NCBI GenBank assembly: GCA_030549775.1
Contig: CM060177.1
Span: forward strand, 66,827,638-66,891,637
Direction of reading: 5' to 3'
DNA from: Tamarix chinensis
Lineage: Eukaryota; Streptophyta; Magnoliopsida; Caryophyllales; Tamaricaceae
DNA: 64,000 nt
Below, piece after piece: positions 1 to 12,470 of the stretch (position 1 is the first letter of the stretch; every line of letters starts with the position of its first letter). A program made the position numbers and the translations under genes. The notes beneath the pieces are model-generated. The model did not search any database. It saw only the letters and a list, made by a program, of their open reading frames with translations, and was not told where the DNA came from.

Positions 1-232
1 AACCCCATAGTAAGGTTTTTTTGGTTTGTTGTAATAGGACCTAGGCTCTGTAGCCACTATACCCTAAGAACAACATCCGTCCCAACTATTTTCAACAATT
101 GAAACTCGATCATAAATGTGGTCCCTTAGATGTTAATCACGATGTTTGCACAACACCCTTCACTCAACGTTTCCCCATTGCCCACTGTGATAGTCAGCTT
201 ATGACATCTATCTATTGCCAATCTCAAGTAGC
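1..232 (-). pseudogene. Ty3/gypsy protease remnant (element L1)
   Basis: On the minus strand a retropepsin-like region can be read through stop codons. A strand segment resembling LTITVGNGET lies near 168-197, and the later GTDVVL ... WLQSLGPI segment near 37-84. This pairing (VANG-like loop, then D-VLG-WL-LGPI) is how gypsy proteases end before reverse transcriptase, so the pol gene should continue beyond the left window edge. In-frame stops interrupt it, so it is dead. The matching gag lies at 700-1434 on the same strand. The expected DSG active site should lie just right of this stretch; I could not place it. The 67-codon plus-strand frame here is an antisense shadow. Confidence 0.6.
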
Positions 233-699
233 ACGTAATTCGGGGATGGAGATAGTTGTGGGTACTACGCGTGTCTATAAGGATGGGATAGAATGCTTCT
301 AGATCTCAACAAGGAGCCTGAGGGTGTAAGGATGTGAGGTTCTCGTGAGGACATGGAGTGATACCTTTGGTTTTGAGTTCTCTGTTTCATGCTTGCCTAG
401 CTCCTAGTCAATTGGGTTTTCATCAACAACTCCTTCTGCACCCATTTCATCTACTATCAGGACTAACAAGGGGGTTACCCAGCATTTATGCCCTATCCTA
501 TATTATTCGTCATAGTTGTAGCAAAGTCCCTAAGCTTTTTATGTTCTCAGCTTAGTTGGGGTGAGCCTGCGAATAGGGAGGGTTGAAGTCTTGTTGGTCG
601 AGGATGGAATTGGGGGTAAGTAAAGAAGGGGAGATTTTGGTGATATTGTGGTGACAACTGTGTGGGGTACCTTTTGGAGGCTTGTTTGATTGAAGGGAG

Positions 700-1434
700 C
701 TCAGCCATCAATGATCTTTTCTTTGACAAGCTTAGCATATGAAATTGTTGCGAAGATGCTAGTGGGCTTGATAATAGCTAGTTCTCTTTGGATATGGGGT
801 TTCAACCCATATATGAAGCAGTTAAGGATGGTGTCAAGAGCCAGATTGGTGACACGATTGCATACATTCTCAAAGGTTGCTTTTGTACTCTACTACAGAT
901 ACAATGTAGGTAAGTTTGAATCAAGTGGCATGGTGGTTGACAAAGGTGGATGGTCCAAACCTCTATTCAATAACTTGTGTGAAGGATTGCTATGAAGCTA
1001 GCTGATGTTTCACTGTATCCACTAAAACCAACTAAGAGCTTACTCCACCATGTAAAAACTAGCTTATATCAATCCATTGTTCATTAGGAACCTTTCAGCT
1101 TGAAAGATCTAATCTAGAGGATTTGAGCAATCGAATTGAGTAAGTTCGCATTTGAATGTAAGGTTAGGAATTTGATTGGTGAGAATATTAATAGTGGGGA
1201 TTATGTCAAGTGGGGGGAACATTGGTCGTGGAAGAGGATCTAGGTATGGTCAAAGATAAGTGGGTGGATTGATGGATGGGGTAAATAGTTGAGTATTTCA
1301 TTTAGGGCATTCTGTATGGCTATTTGAGCTTGCTAAATTTCCTCGATGCCGGTTTGCTTGGCGAGATAGTCCTCCCTTAACTTTTGGATGTTTTCCTCAG
1401 TGGATTGCGACTTGGTTTGTATTTCTTCTATCAT
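700..1434 (-). pseudogene. Ty3/gypsy gag remnant (element L1)
   Basis: Minus-strand gag, broken by stops and frameshifts. It begins at an ATG at 1434-1432 followed by a hydrophilic, coiled-coil-like N-terminus rich in E, K and Q (MIEEIQTKSQSTEENIQKL and onward). A central gag segment reads RFGPSTF, then a VVEYKSNL-like piece, near 880-985. The C-terminal capsid segment CFIYGLKPHIQREL, followed by KPTSIFATISYAKL, lies near 707-821. This order is characteristic of gag in plant gypsy elements, where a cysteine-glycine-leucine-lysine-proline segment follows the EYQ..F segment. Clade is uncertain; the short LTR and this gag pattern would suit a Reina-like chromovirus, but that is inference. The 101-codon plus-strand frame at 690-995 is antisense to this gag. 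Confidence 0.7.
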
Positions 1435-1871
1435 GGTGACAATTCTCTCAACAAGAGCACCAAAATGATGCACTCAGCTCAAGTATTCCACTTCAGAGCA
1501 ATGGATAAGCTCCAAATTACAGAATAGATAATTTGGGAGAGAGATTCTAGACAAGGGAGAGTGTTGTCGGAATTTATGCTTAGTTTTACTCCATTCCTTC
1601 CTCCTTAATAAATGCAGGAGTTCGTTATGCATAGCTATGTGATCTTGGCACTGCTATTTTTAGCTAATAGAAATCAAAAGATGCTAACAACTAAAAGAAA
1701 CATAAAGATGCTTAATAGAATTAGGGAAATCTACTTGTAGAATGTTTAATAGAAATAATGCTCTTGGCCATTGGGTTGTATGGTTTATACGTAGTCCTTG
1801 AGCCATTTGGTCTTGGATCTACTTTGAGCGTGGTCCTTGGTAGCTCCAGGTTGAGTGTTGTTGGCTTGGTT
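1435..1871 (-). mobile_element. Leader and proximal part of L1 5' LTR
   Basis: Reading on the minus strand, ~85 bases of leader precede the gag ATG. A degenerate Met-tRNA-type primer binding site may be the TTTGGAGCTTATCC stretch near 1508-1521, where the middle TATCAG seems deleted. The LTR would then begin near 1518 and run to higher coordinates; a possible TATA box (GTATAAACC on the minus strand) lies near 1782-1790. The LTR is cut at 1871 by LTR-A and resumes at 15494 after the TGGTT duplication. Boundaries are approximate. Confidence 0.45.
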
Positions 1872-2610
1872 TGTAAGATCCCCAAAATTCACTACTAAAT
1901 TTTTTTTATTAAAATTGAGTGGAAGTAATTACAATAAATTTCAGGGATGCTATTGCTACGCTTAGTACCATACCGGTTTCCTTCCATCATTCTAGTACAA
2001 TGTGATAATGCTTAAAAAGAAATATAACACATTTTACACAAAACTAAGTTAGAAAACTAGATCAAAGTTGCGCATTAAATTACATTACAAGAATAAAATC
2101 CACTTCTAGTGTTTATAGAAATAAAGTCATTAATACATGAAAATATGAATGTTTAAAGGATAAAACCTAAAAGCTTCCTAGAAAGTCCTTACACTCTTAC
2201 TCAAAAAGAACTTGAATAGTGCTTGTGGGTTAATCTGTAAGGGACACTGTCTATTGAATAGGCAGAGGTCCACAATAGAATCCTTTAGTACTACGGTACT
2301 GAGTAACCCTTTATACAAAACTAAAAGGTAGAGCCTGTATGCAACACATCATTTCAACATAAGAATAATAACATACACAATGCATAGAAATAAACCCAAC
2401 AACATAAGATGGACTCATACCGCAAAAATCATATATCATAAAGCTCGTTTACTTAGTATTTTCAGCACTTACTATGAGAGACAGGCACCAAGACCACATT
2501 TATACCATAATAATAGATCTAATGGTGAAATCAACATTATCTACAGTTAATCCATTAATTAAATATTGTTCATAATCATCTTTCAAATTATATACACGTG
2601 AATACAGGAA

Positions 2611-2995
2611 TCTCACTATTATAGTTGGTGGATTGAAAATGCACTCTAGGGTAGAACGCAGTTGGCCACTATTATTTACCCATTGATTGCTCTCTAGGGC
2701 ATAATGCTCCGCGCTACTATTATCGCCAGTGGATCGGTCTAGCCCCAACTCATGTGGTGTTCCACACTAAATGATTAGTATCTTTTCCATGATTTACTAT
2801 CATCAAAGGTTTGGTTATTGAACTTGGGATCCCTCACTATTATAGTCGGTGGATCGGAAATACAACTCTAGGATAGAACGCACTTGACCACTATTATTTG
2901 CCGGTGGAGAAATCTCCAGGACAAAATACTCCTAGCCACTATTATCGCCGGTGGATTAGTCTAGGTCTGACTCAATAATCTTCCACTTTAGATGA
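2611..2995 (+). repeat. Triplet ACTATTAT/GGTGGATC modules in LTR-A
   Basis: Two blocks of three modules. ACTATTAT cores start at about 2615, 2668 and 2716, then 2836, 2890 and 2938, giving spacings of 53, 48, 120, 54 and 48. Each core is followed by a form of GCCGGTGGATCGG. Each block ends with a TTCCACT...AAATGATTAGTRTCTT tail. The same two-block layout recurs in the other large LTRs here. Confidence 0.85.
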
Positions 2996-4299
2996 TTAGC
3001 ATTTTTTCATTTAATTAACACATCGATTCCATTTATTTAGCTCAAGGGGGAGATTATAAATCTAGAGACACGAAGGTACATCGATCATACTGGTACATAC
3101 AAGTAGGATAGTATCCTCCAACCATTAACCTAGAGACGCAAAGGTACCCTCGTCGCATTAGTGCACAATGACACGCAACTACCAACTTACAAGCCTGCTA
3201 GCCTACAAACAGACCGCTCATTGATCACCAACCCACAACTTTTTTCTTCTGCCTTTTTTTTTAAAAAAAAAGTAAAAAGGAAAAATTAGTTGAAATCAAT
3301 CCGTAGCTCGCTCCCTCCACTGGTTAATCACCATTAATTACTCGATCCATGATGGGCGGGCTCTGGGCAGCCTAAGCTATGAGGTCGATCTCCTAGCTTG
3401 AACAGGCTGATGAAAACCAAGAGTAAGTTCAAGCTCAAGCTCCCCATCTTTCTTCTCCTCATCATCAAATCCATCTTAGTGTTTACACTACCAATGAAGA
3501 CACCTAATCTATAAGTATGCATACCGTCTAAGTAGGTATATAGAGCTAAATAGAGTAAGATATAGGGCTTGGTTGGGGCACTAAGGCACACCAAAAAAAT
3601 TTAGAGTAATCGTGGGCTACCCACGTCTTTAGGGTAGTGACCCCTGAAGAGACACCATTCCTGATCTAAAGGAATTCTACTTCAATTATTAGTGTCTTAA
3701 TTCAGGTGACCATGAGAAACATGCCAATCACATACTTATTCATTTTATTTGTTCCCATTATTCTTATGTAATCATTATTAGTATTATTATCTTTGTTAAC
3801 TTAAATAGTTCACTAAGGCCATCCTAGGTTCGAATTCTTATACTTAGGCATCTTAGGTCAAAATTACCAAAATGTCTTTAAGGCTAAGGCTTCCTCTTAT
3901 TATCTACTTTTATCATATACCTCATATTTATTCATCCACATGCCATAATAGGTTATCATATCATAATTATACACCAAAATTTCATTACTCTATACACCAA
4001 AATGTCATTACACATATAAACCCTAACATATACTTCTAGCGCATCCAACATACATTTTCATACATAATTAATAATGAAGACACCTCTTGCATGATTATGA
4101 AATTGACATAATAGCCCACTTTTAATTATCAATTCAACCCTTAACCATGTATTTCCCTTGTGACACACACTAATTTACTAAAATACCCTCGCTCGTATAA
4201 TATATATGATTATACTTAAACAAGTGATTCTAAGGCCATAAATCCTTATTCTATTATTTGATATCCCTTATGAACTGTTAATAAGGTTTATTAGATCAA

Positions 4300-4830
4300 T
4301 TGTCATGTTATATACAACTTACCAATTTATCCCTTTTTACTTACAACATTACCAAATTACCCCTCTTGCTTGCCTATTTATTAAAATACCCTTTTACTTG
4401 ACAAATTACCAAATTACCCTAATACTTATATACTTACCAAAACATCCTTCATACTTATTAAATTACCAAATTACCTGTTACACTTGTATAATTACCAAAA
4501 TACCCTTCATACTTGTTAAATAGCTAAATTATCCTTCATACTTGTTAACTTACCAAATTACCCTTCATACTTGTATAATTACCAAAATTCCATACATAGG
4601 TATATAATTGCCAAAATTACCCTTCATACTTACCAAAATACCCTTCTTGCTTGTTAAATTACCAAATTACCCTTCATACTTACCAAAATACCTGCCTTAC
4701 TTGTTAAATTACCAAATTACCCTTTTTATTCATAAATTTATCATGTTACCCCTTTTTCATGCTAAAATTACTGAACTACCCTTCTTGTTAAATTACCAAA
4801 AGTACCCATTTTCATAAAAATTACTAAAAT
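4300..4830 (+). repeat. AATTACC minisatellite in LTR-A
   Basis: Degenerate tandem array of a ~20-28 bp unit resembling TTAAATTACCAAATTACCCT with CATACTTG-type spacers. The same array occurs in LTR-B (24430-24664 and 29412-29960) and LTR-D (38515-39320). The short reading frames here are repeat translations, not genes. Confidence 0.85.
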
Positions 4831-7109
4831 ACCCCTAAGACATAAAATGTCAACACCCATAATCCACATGCATCATCTAACACCAACAATTCTTATTATT
4901 CATTACTAATACCCATTATCACCTACCATGCATATTTATTTAAATCACAACCTATGTATAAGTAAAATTACTAAAATACTCCTATGGCTCATATTAGCAT
5001 TATATCTACTACAAATGACCATATTTACTTATCATGACATATACATGTGTTTAATATCATTATTAACAACAAGGCTCCTTTATTAACCATCATTTCTACA
5101 CATAGCATATTTCATAATATAGCATGCTTTTCATTCCAACTCCCAACATACATTACAAATCATGATATGCTTAACATCACATAATATGCACACAAACATA
5201 TTCCGAAACCCTAATGTGCTAGTATAAGTATATCCAAACATTTTAGTAGGGTATAGTGGTTACCTTATTTCCACAATAACTAAACTTTACAGATATCTCG
5301 GTTAAAAGCTTAAGCTTGATTAATAATTTTTTTTACCTAGGAAAAATATCAAAATTAGAATATTAGTAGTATAAAATTAAAAGAATAGATTTTTATCAAA
5401 AATTATTATTAACTACGCAATAATACTAACTACATCAAACCTCAAACATTTTATTAATTAAACTTATAATGTGTAGCAACACTCGCATTGCATGCACGAA
5501 AAGAGGCGAGGAAAATGGTAGAAAGGAAGGTGCTTGGATGAAAGGGGGGAGGTTTTAGGTAAGGGATTTGAGAGAGTTGCGGAGGGGTTAGGGTACTAGT
5601 TGGTTATAGGGAGAGTGGCAGGGTGTATGTGGTGGCCGGGGGTCAGAAAGTGGTAGCCTAGGGTTGTGGAGACGGTGGTGGCAGGGGCTAGAAGATGGGT
5701 GCAAGGAAGGGAGAAGAAGAAGGAAGGAAAAAGAAGATGAGAAATAAGGGGGTTGTGGGGGGGGTTTTCTGGGCAAGGTGAGGTAGGGAGGTGTCAAGTA
5801 GTTGAGGGGTGGCTTTAGCAGCGATGGAAGAGGGTGAATGGGAAGTGCAAGGTGGAGTGCAGGGCGGAGGGTCGAGAGGAAAATAAAAGAAAAAGGAAGG
5901 GAAAGGTGGGATTTAGGGGGTGTGGTGGCTATAGGGAGGTAGGGGAGTCAAAGTGGTGGTTGGTTGGGCAGAGAGATAGTGGTTTGAGGAGGTGAAGCAA
6001 AAATAGGGGAGAAGAAGAAGAAGGAAAGAAGTGAGAAAAGAGGGCTCTACAAGGGGAGAAGGAAGATCGAGGAGGGGAGAAAATGGATATAAGAGAATAA
6101 GAGAAGGAGAAGAAAAATAAGACGAAAAGGTAAGTAGGTAGGGTCGGCTTAGGTGGGGGATTTAGGGATACGGTAGGTCAGTTGTGCACGGTGGAAGGGA
6201 GAGGGAGAATAAAGAGGAAAGGGAAAGGCAAAGGCACGAGGGAGGCTGTGCAAGTGGGTGTGTGGGGCTAAAAATGGAAGGGAAAGGGATGGGAGAGAGA
6301 GGTAGGTGCAGGGTTACAATGGCAGGTGAAGAGGGGGAATAGAATTGCAGGTATGGGGGAGAAGGGGTTGTTTGGTTTGTTGCAGGGACGAAGGAAGAAG
6401 AAGAAGAAGAAGAGGTGTGAGACATGTAAAACCCTTGAAGATCATCGTTAATTTTTTTTTTGTTTAATTAAGACAAATACAAGTATGGGGGATGCTACCG
6501 CCGTGATCAGTACAAGCTCGGCCCTTGGCCAGTCTCGTACCAACCACAAGGCTAATGAAAATTTTCATAAGAACATTAGGCACACTTAAAATAGAGATTC
6601 ATAGAAAACCAAAATATTCATAACAAGAGAAGCAAAGTACGTGATAAAAAGTTATTACAACCCAAATGAAGTACATAGTCAAAGTCCCTAAGGGGATAGA
6701 GATACAATACAATAAAATGAAAACATAAGTAAATAGAGATGAAAAGAGAGTCTGGTCTATAATACTCTTGGGACCCCATGCTAAGTCCAATATGGTCAAC
6801 TCTTAGCCCCGCCCGATGCCTCATAAGTATCATGGGCATTATAAATGGCATCTCCTACATGTACAAACTCATTAGGGCCCTTTGTTCATGGGAATGAGCA
6901 GTACCTATGAAACGGGTGGTTATTAAGGTAACCATACAGCTAAGGCCATAACAAAAGACATATAACATAAGTAGGTAACCATATTGATAAACCATACATG
7001 AGATACTAATAGTATAAGCCTTATTACATTTCAGTTAAACTTAATCATTAAGTATTTGGTTAATGTACTCATTTCACACCATGCTCTTTATAAGTCCATG
7101 CGAGTGCGG

Positions 7110-7470
7110 GAGCCCCACTATTATAGCCGGTGGATCAAAAATATACAGGGAAAAAATACTCTTAACCATTAATATTTTTTGGTGGATCAGTCTCCAGGGA
7201 AAAATGCTCTTGGACATTATTATGCTAGTGGATCAGTTTGGCCCTAACTCTCATGGTGTTCCACTATAAGTACTTAGTGTCTTTCTCATGTTTTATCATA
7301 AATTAAAGTTTGGTTTATTGAGCTCAGGATATCCAACTATTATAGTTGGTGGATCAAGAACATAAAAAGGCAGAATGCTCCTGACTGCTATTATTCACCG
7401 ATAGATCGGTCTCCCAAGCACCTCGATACCTGGCCACTATTATATCCGTGGATTGGTCTAAGACCGGCTC
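7110..7470 (+). repeat. Triplet modules in nested plus LTR
   Basis: Two blocks of ACTATTAT...GGTGGATC modules, with cores decayed to ATTAATATT and ATTATTATG in places. The blocks are separated by TGTTCCACTATAAGTACTTAGTGTC, and the second ends TTTAAATGATTAGTGTC. The architecture matches the LTR-A array. Confidence 0.8.
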
Positions 7471-8929
7471 AATGATCTTTTGCTTTAAATGATTAGTGTC
7501 TTATTTAATATATTTTTTCACTCTAGACATGCATGTTCTTTGGACTACCAGCTCATATAATCCTTCTACTCCTTTTCTCCTAAGAGGGGCTTGTCCTATA
7601 TATTTGGACTTCTGTGCCTCCTAATATGTCCAGACATCCTTTCCTTTTATTCCTTACTTACCATGAATACCAAAATCCTAAGTGTTTGGGTCAAGGACCA
7701 CTTTCCCATACCTTTGAGTCAACTCACTATTGCCTTCTAGGGTTTTCTTTAGAAAATCGTAATTTAGCCTATATGGCCTAGCCTTCCTCTATCCTACAAA
7801 ACTCATGCTCCTTTACCCCCAGCTCATCACCTCACTTAGATTCAACCCCAAGCATTCCACTTTACTCCCAATTTTGGATATGTGACCATGAAACCCTAGT
7901 TGGCCACCTCAAACCCTAGCACTTCTCTTTTCTCATATATTATTCCCCTATCAAACTCACTTCCCATCCTCCTCTTCCACATAACACACACACTCATCCT
8001 CTATCTTACATCTTACAACTCTTACCCCATATTCCAATCCTCTCCATTATTTCTCCCTTCCACAATCTCCTCCACTTATGGTTTTCCTCCCAAACCCTAG
8101 CCAAGTTTCCCATGCACCCTTATACCAACCTATATACTATTTTTCACCCATGGACTTTGATCACCCCAACAGCTCTTCCCTCACATTACTTAAACCCCAA
8201 GTCAAAATTTTCCACATAAGGATCGTTCCCATGTAAAAACTAACCATCCCACTCAAACCCTAGATTCCCTATTCAAGTTCACTTCACTTTCTTATTTTAT
8301 GCATATTATCCTTTTATTTATCCCCTCATAAGTCATGAGATAATGAGGTCATTCTCACTTCCATCTAGTTAACTAATTTCTATTTTCCCCTTTCATCCTT
8401 TCACCCCCACACCATATCATTAAAGCATCCTAGCATGCATGTCATAAAGGGCCACATCACATAAGCACTACAAGCACAACATACATATCATTTTACACAT
8501 GTCATGAGGATAGCGCATAACATACCTTAGCTTCGCACTATGCTACAAGTAAGTGGTCATAATCACATAACATAAAAAAAAACATCATAACACATGGCAT
8601 ACAAAGCACATAACAAACATAATAGGCCTTAACTACATCCTTACCTAAAATGATACCTGGCTTGGAGCACGCTCCTACAACTCCTTAGGGTTTGGACTTG
8701 GTTCACCTATAAGAGGAAAATAATAATGTTAACTGCCCTTTTACCAATAATATCATTATTTCCTACTTTACCTTTATCATAACCTAGTATTAGGGTTATT
8801 AGTAATAATAGTAGCTTTATTAGTAAAAATAAGGGTATTATTTTTAAAGTAGCTAATCATGCTGTTATTAGTCAAAATAGGGTTAGGTAGTTATTTTGGT
8901 CCATGTTAAGATATTATTAGCAATATTGA

Positions 8930-9129
8930 AAATGATAAAGATAAGAACTTTAATATTAATAATAATACTAATAATAACCATAATAGTGATAATAATAACA
9001 ATTTGAATAATAATGATAATAATACTAGTAATACTAAAAATAGTAACAATAATGATAACAACAACAACAACAATAATCATAATAATAATAATAATAATAA
9101 TGATAATAATAATAATAATAATAATAATA

Positions 9130-9168
<39 letters not shown>

Positions 9169-9265
9169 ATAGTTTGAATAATCATTATAATAATAATACT
9201 AGTAATAATAGTGCTAGTAATGTCAATGTTAATAATAATAATAATAATACTAATACTAATAAAGT
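8930..9265. repeat. AAT/ATT microsatellite with hairpin symmetry
   Basis: A run of AAT triplets (to about 9130) switches abruptly to ATT triplets (about 9130-9170), so the two halves are reverse complements and could form a hairpin or cruciform. Imperfect AAT/ATA triplets flank it. The Asn/Tyr and Ile/Val reading frames over it (8883-9275 minus, 9003-9269 plus) are repeat artefacts. A shorter counterpart sits in the inverted sister LTR near 12365-12470. Confidence 0.95.
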
Positions 9266-12200
9266 ATAATAACAATTATATTAATTATATTTAAGGGTTA
9301 GGAAGGTTAGGACACAACCTAGTGGTAGTGGCAGCTAGATGGTGGCGGTGATGGAGGAGGATGTGGGGTTGGAGAGTTGGTTCTTTAAGCTAGAAGATGG
9401 AGAGTGAGATGGTGGTTGTGGTGGTGGATTCTTTGAGTTGAGAGGGCTAGAGTGGTGGTGGTAGCGGTGGCGCAACAAGGGTGGCTGCGTAGGTGGTGGT
9501 TGTTGTGGTGACCTAGGGTGGTGGAGAAGGAGAAAGGGTGAAGGAGAGGGAGGTAGGGAGAAAGAAAGGTAGGGGAGGTAAAGGAGGCTCTATTGAGTGA
9601 ATTGGGTGGTAAGAGAGGGAGTGGTTACAACGGAGAAGGTGGCACACAATGGCTAGAGGGGTAGCGATGGGTGCAAAGTGGTAGATCGAGAAGCCAACTT
9701 TGCATGGTTGGGGTGGCTTATTTAGGGGAAACTAGGGGTGGTGAGTAGTATGTTTCGGTGGAGGGTAATGTAGGGAAGGTTTTGGGTAGTGTTACGGGCG
9801 GCGATATTGGGCAACGGTGACTGGGACGCCATCTGAAATGGGGATGGCTCAAGGCGGGTTGAAATTTCTAGATAGGGAAAGAGGGCCAAAGGGGATTGGT
9901 TGGGGGTATTTATAGGTCATTAGAGGGAGGATAAGACAAAGGGGGAAGAGGGAAAAGGGGAAGGTGAAGCAGAGAATGCCAGCCGACGGTGGCAAGCCGG
10001 TACAAGCCTGCGATTTGGTAGCTGTAGGTTTTGTCAAGGTGGAGAAAAAGGAAAGGGAAGGAGGCATGCGTGAGGGTAGGTGCAAGTAGATGGGGGCTAA
10101 AATTGGTAAGGAAAGGGATGGGAAGGTAGATGGCAGCTTAGCGATATAGTGGTTGGGCTGGTCGACAGTATAGAGTTATAGGTCGACCTGTAATGTGTAA
10201 GAGGAGAAGGAGGAAGAAGAAAAGGGGGGTCGGCCAGCCAATCTGGGGGAAAAGAAAAGAAAAAGGGAGGGGTGAACGGGCGAGCGAGGTGAAGAAAAAA
10301 AAAGGAATGGCCGGTTAGGTTGCGTAGTGGAGAGAAGAGATGGAGGAGAGTTGGGCCGTGAGGGGTAGCTGGCCCAAATCGAGGAAGAAAGGGGGAAAAA
10401 GAAAAGGAGAAAAGGGGAAAAGAGGAAAGAAAAAGGAAAAAAGGAAGGAAAAAGAAAAAAATGGAAAAAAGAAAAAATAGGTTGGTTGGGGTATTTAAAA
10501 TATTTTAGTATTTTTAAATATTTTTAAATAATAAAATTAGTAAAATAAGAATTAAATTCCTTTTTATATTAATTTAGGATATTTGGTTAATTTTTTAAAA
10601 TTCTATTTTAATTAGCACAATACCCTAATCTTCCCTAATTAAATTCTTTATTATTTTCCTCTTAATTTTGCCTTAAATACTCCCCTTATTTTAATAAAAT
10701 AATTTATTTAGTTAATTTCTTTAATAAATCCCTATTTAAACATAATTTTCTAAATTATGATTTTAGAGTATTTCAAGATAGAACGATCAAGTGGGGAGAA
10801 AGAAGAGGAGGGATGGCCCATGTAGAAGGGACAAGGGAAAAGAAAAAGAAAGGTTGGGCTTGTAATACACCAAAATCCTAATATAGAAAATTATGGGAAA
10901 ATATGGATTTATTAGTGAAATTAATTAAATATATTATTTTATTAAAATAAGGGGAGTATTTAAGACAAAAAGGGGAAATAATAAAGAATTTAATTGGGGA
11001 AGATTATAGTATTTTGCTAGTTAAAAATAGAATTTAGGAAAAATTACCCAAAATATCCTAAATTAATATATATATATAATTTAATTATTATTTTACTAAT
11101 TTTAATTATTTTGAAATATTCAAAAATATCAAAATATCCTAAACACTCCAACCAACCTATTTTTCATTTTCCTTTTTTCCTTTTTTCCTTCCTTTTTCCT
11201 TTTTCTTCCTTCTTTTTCTCCTTTCTCCTTTTTCTTTTTCTCCCTTTCCTTCTCGGATTGGGCCATGCTCGGCCCAACTCCCCTCCCCCCTCTTCTCTCC
11301 CCAACCAGCTTGCCTTCTTTTTTTTCTTCTCCTTCCTAGCCCATCGGTTCTCCCCCTCTTTTTTCTTTCTTTCTTTTCTTCCCCCCGTACCAGTTGGCGC
11401 GACCCTTTCTTTTTCCTATCCCCTTCTCCTTGTCCTCACGTTGCAGTTCGGCTTGCAACTCAGTCGTCATCCTCCCCTCTGCCCCTGTACCGCCTCCTTG
11501 CACCTGTCCTCTCTCTCCCCCGTCCTTTTCCTTTCCCTTTCCATCCCTAACTTGCCCTATACCTCCTTCTCTGTATGCCCCTTCCCTTTTCCTTTCTCTC
11601 CCCATACCAACTGCACCCTACAATTTTACACTCTCATACTGGCCTACCACTGCCAGCCGGCAAGCCTTGCCTCACTTACCCCCTTGTCTCTTCCTCCTTT
11701 GTATTATCCTCCCTCCAATGACCTATAAATACCCCATACCAATCCTATTTGGCCTCTTTACTCTGCCTAGATTTTTCCTGTGTATTTGCGCCACCACTAC
11801 TTCAGACACCACCCCTGCCACCGTAGTGTAACACCGCCACCCAAAAAACCACCCAAACCCTTCCCCACATTACCCTCCACTAAACAGAGTCACTCACCAC
11901 CCTTGGTTCTCCTTACACAAGCCACTCCAACCGTGCAAATTTGGTTGCTCGACCTTCCCTTTTACACCCATCGCCGCCTCTCTCGCCGCCATGTGCTGCC
12001 TTCTCCACCGTAATCGCCACCTCCCCTACCACCTAATCAACCTAGTAGAGCCTCCTCTGCCTTCCCCTACCTTACCTTCTCCCTTTCTCCCTCTCCTTCA
12101 TCCTCCCTCCTTCTCCACCACCCTCGACCACCACAACCACCACCACCAATCCAACCCTCTCAGCCCCAAGAGTCTAGCACCACCATAACCACCATCTCAC

Positions 12201-12364
12201 TCTCTCTTCCAGCTTTAAAAGACCACCTTCTCCAAACCATAGCTTCCGCCACTGCTGACCCTGTCGCCGCCATCGTGCGCCATCACCGCCACCTAGCTGC
12301 CACCTTCATTAGGTTGTGCCCTAAACATTTCTAGCCCTTAAGTATAATTTACTTAGTGTAATTA

Positions 12365-12470
12365 TTATTCTAATCTTATTATTATTATTATTATTAGCAC
12401 TATCATTATTAGCACTATCATTATTATTATTATTATTATCATTATTATTATTAAAGTTATTATCTTTATT
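12365..12470. repeat. ATT microsatellite in inverted nested LTR
   Basis: Imperfect (ATT)n with interspersed AGCACTATC units. It is the inverted and shorter counterpart of the microsatellite at 8930-9265. Confidence 0.85.

Larger units (their letters stand above)
6425..10775 (+). mobile_element. Solo LTR nested in LTR-A (plus copy)
   Basis: This copy starts TGTAAAACCC and ends TTAGAGTATTTCA, with a 4-of-5 target duplication, AGACA at 6420-6424 and AGATA at 10776-10780. It is 4.35 kb long and inserted into the purine-rich tract of LTR-A, which continues on both sides. It carries a dyad near 6500-6545, triplet modules (7110-7470), an AAT/ATT microsatellite (8930-9265) and a purine-rich tract (~9300-10485). 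The inverted LTR at 10861-14985 is the same subfamily: both share the 3'-end segment around CTCCCCTTATTTTAATAAAA. Confidence 0.85.

Noticed and set aside
690..995. 101-codon plus-strand frame that looked like a small membrane protein
   Set aside because: It is antisense to recognisable gypsy gag (CFIYGLKPHIQREL on the minus strand).
2611..2995. Regularly spaced repeats that might suggest a CRISPR-like array
   Set aside because: Units are imperfect, spacing is not uniform, the context is a plant LTR, and identical architecture recurs at many LTRs.
8883..9275. 130-codon poly-Ile and 88-codon poly-Asn/Tyr frames
   Set aside because: Translations of the AAT/ATT microsatellite.
11111..11831. 205- and 145-codon frames, Phe/Leu/Pro/Ser rich
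   Set aside because: Pyrimidine-rich part of the inverted nested LTR; the sister LTR has no equivalent frame.
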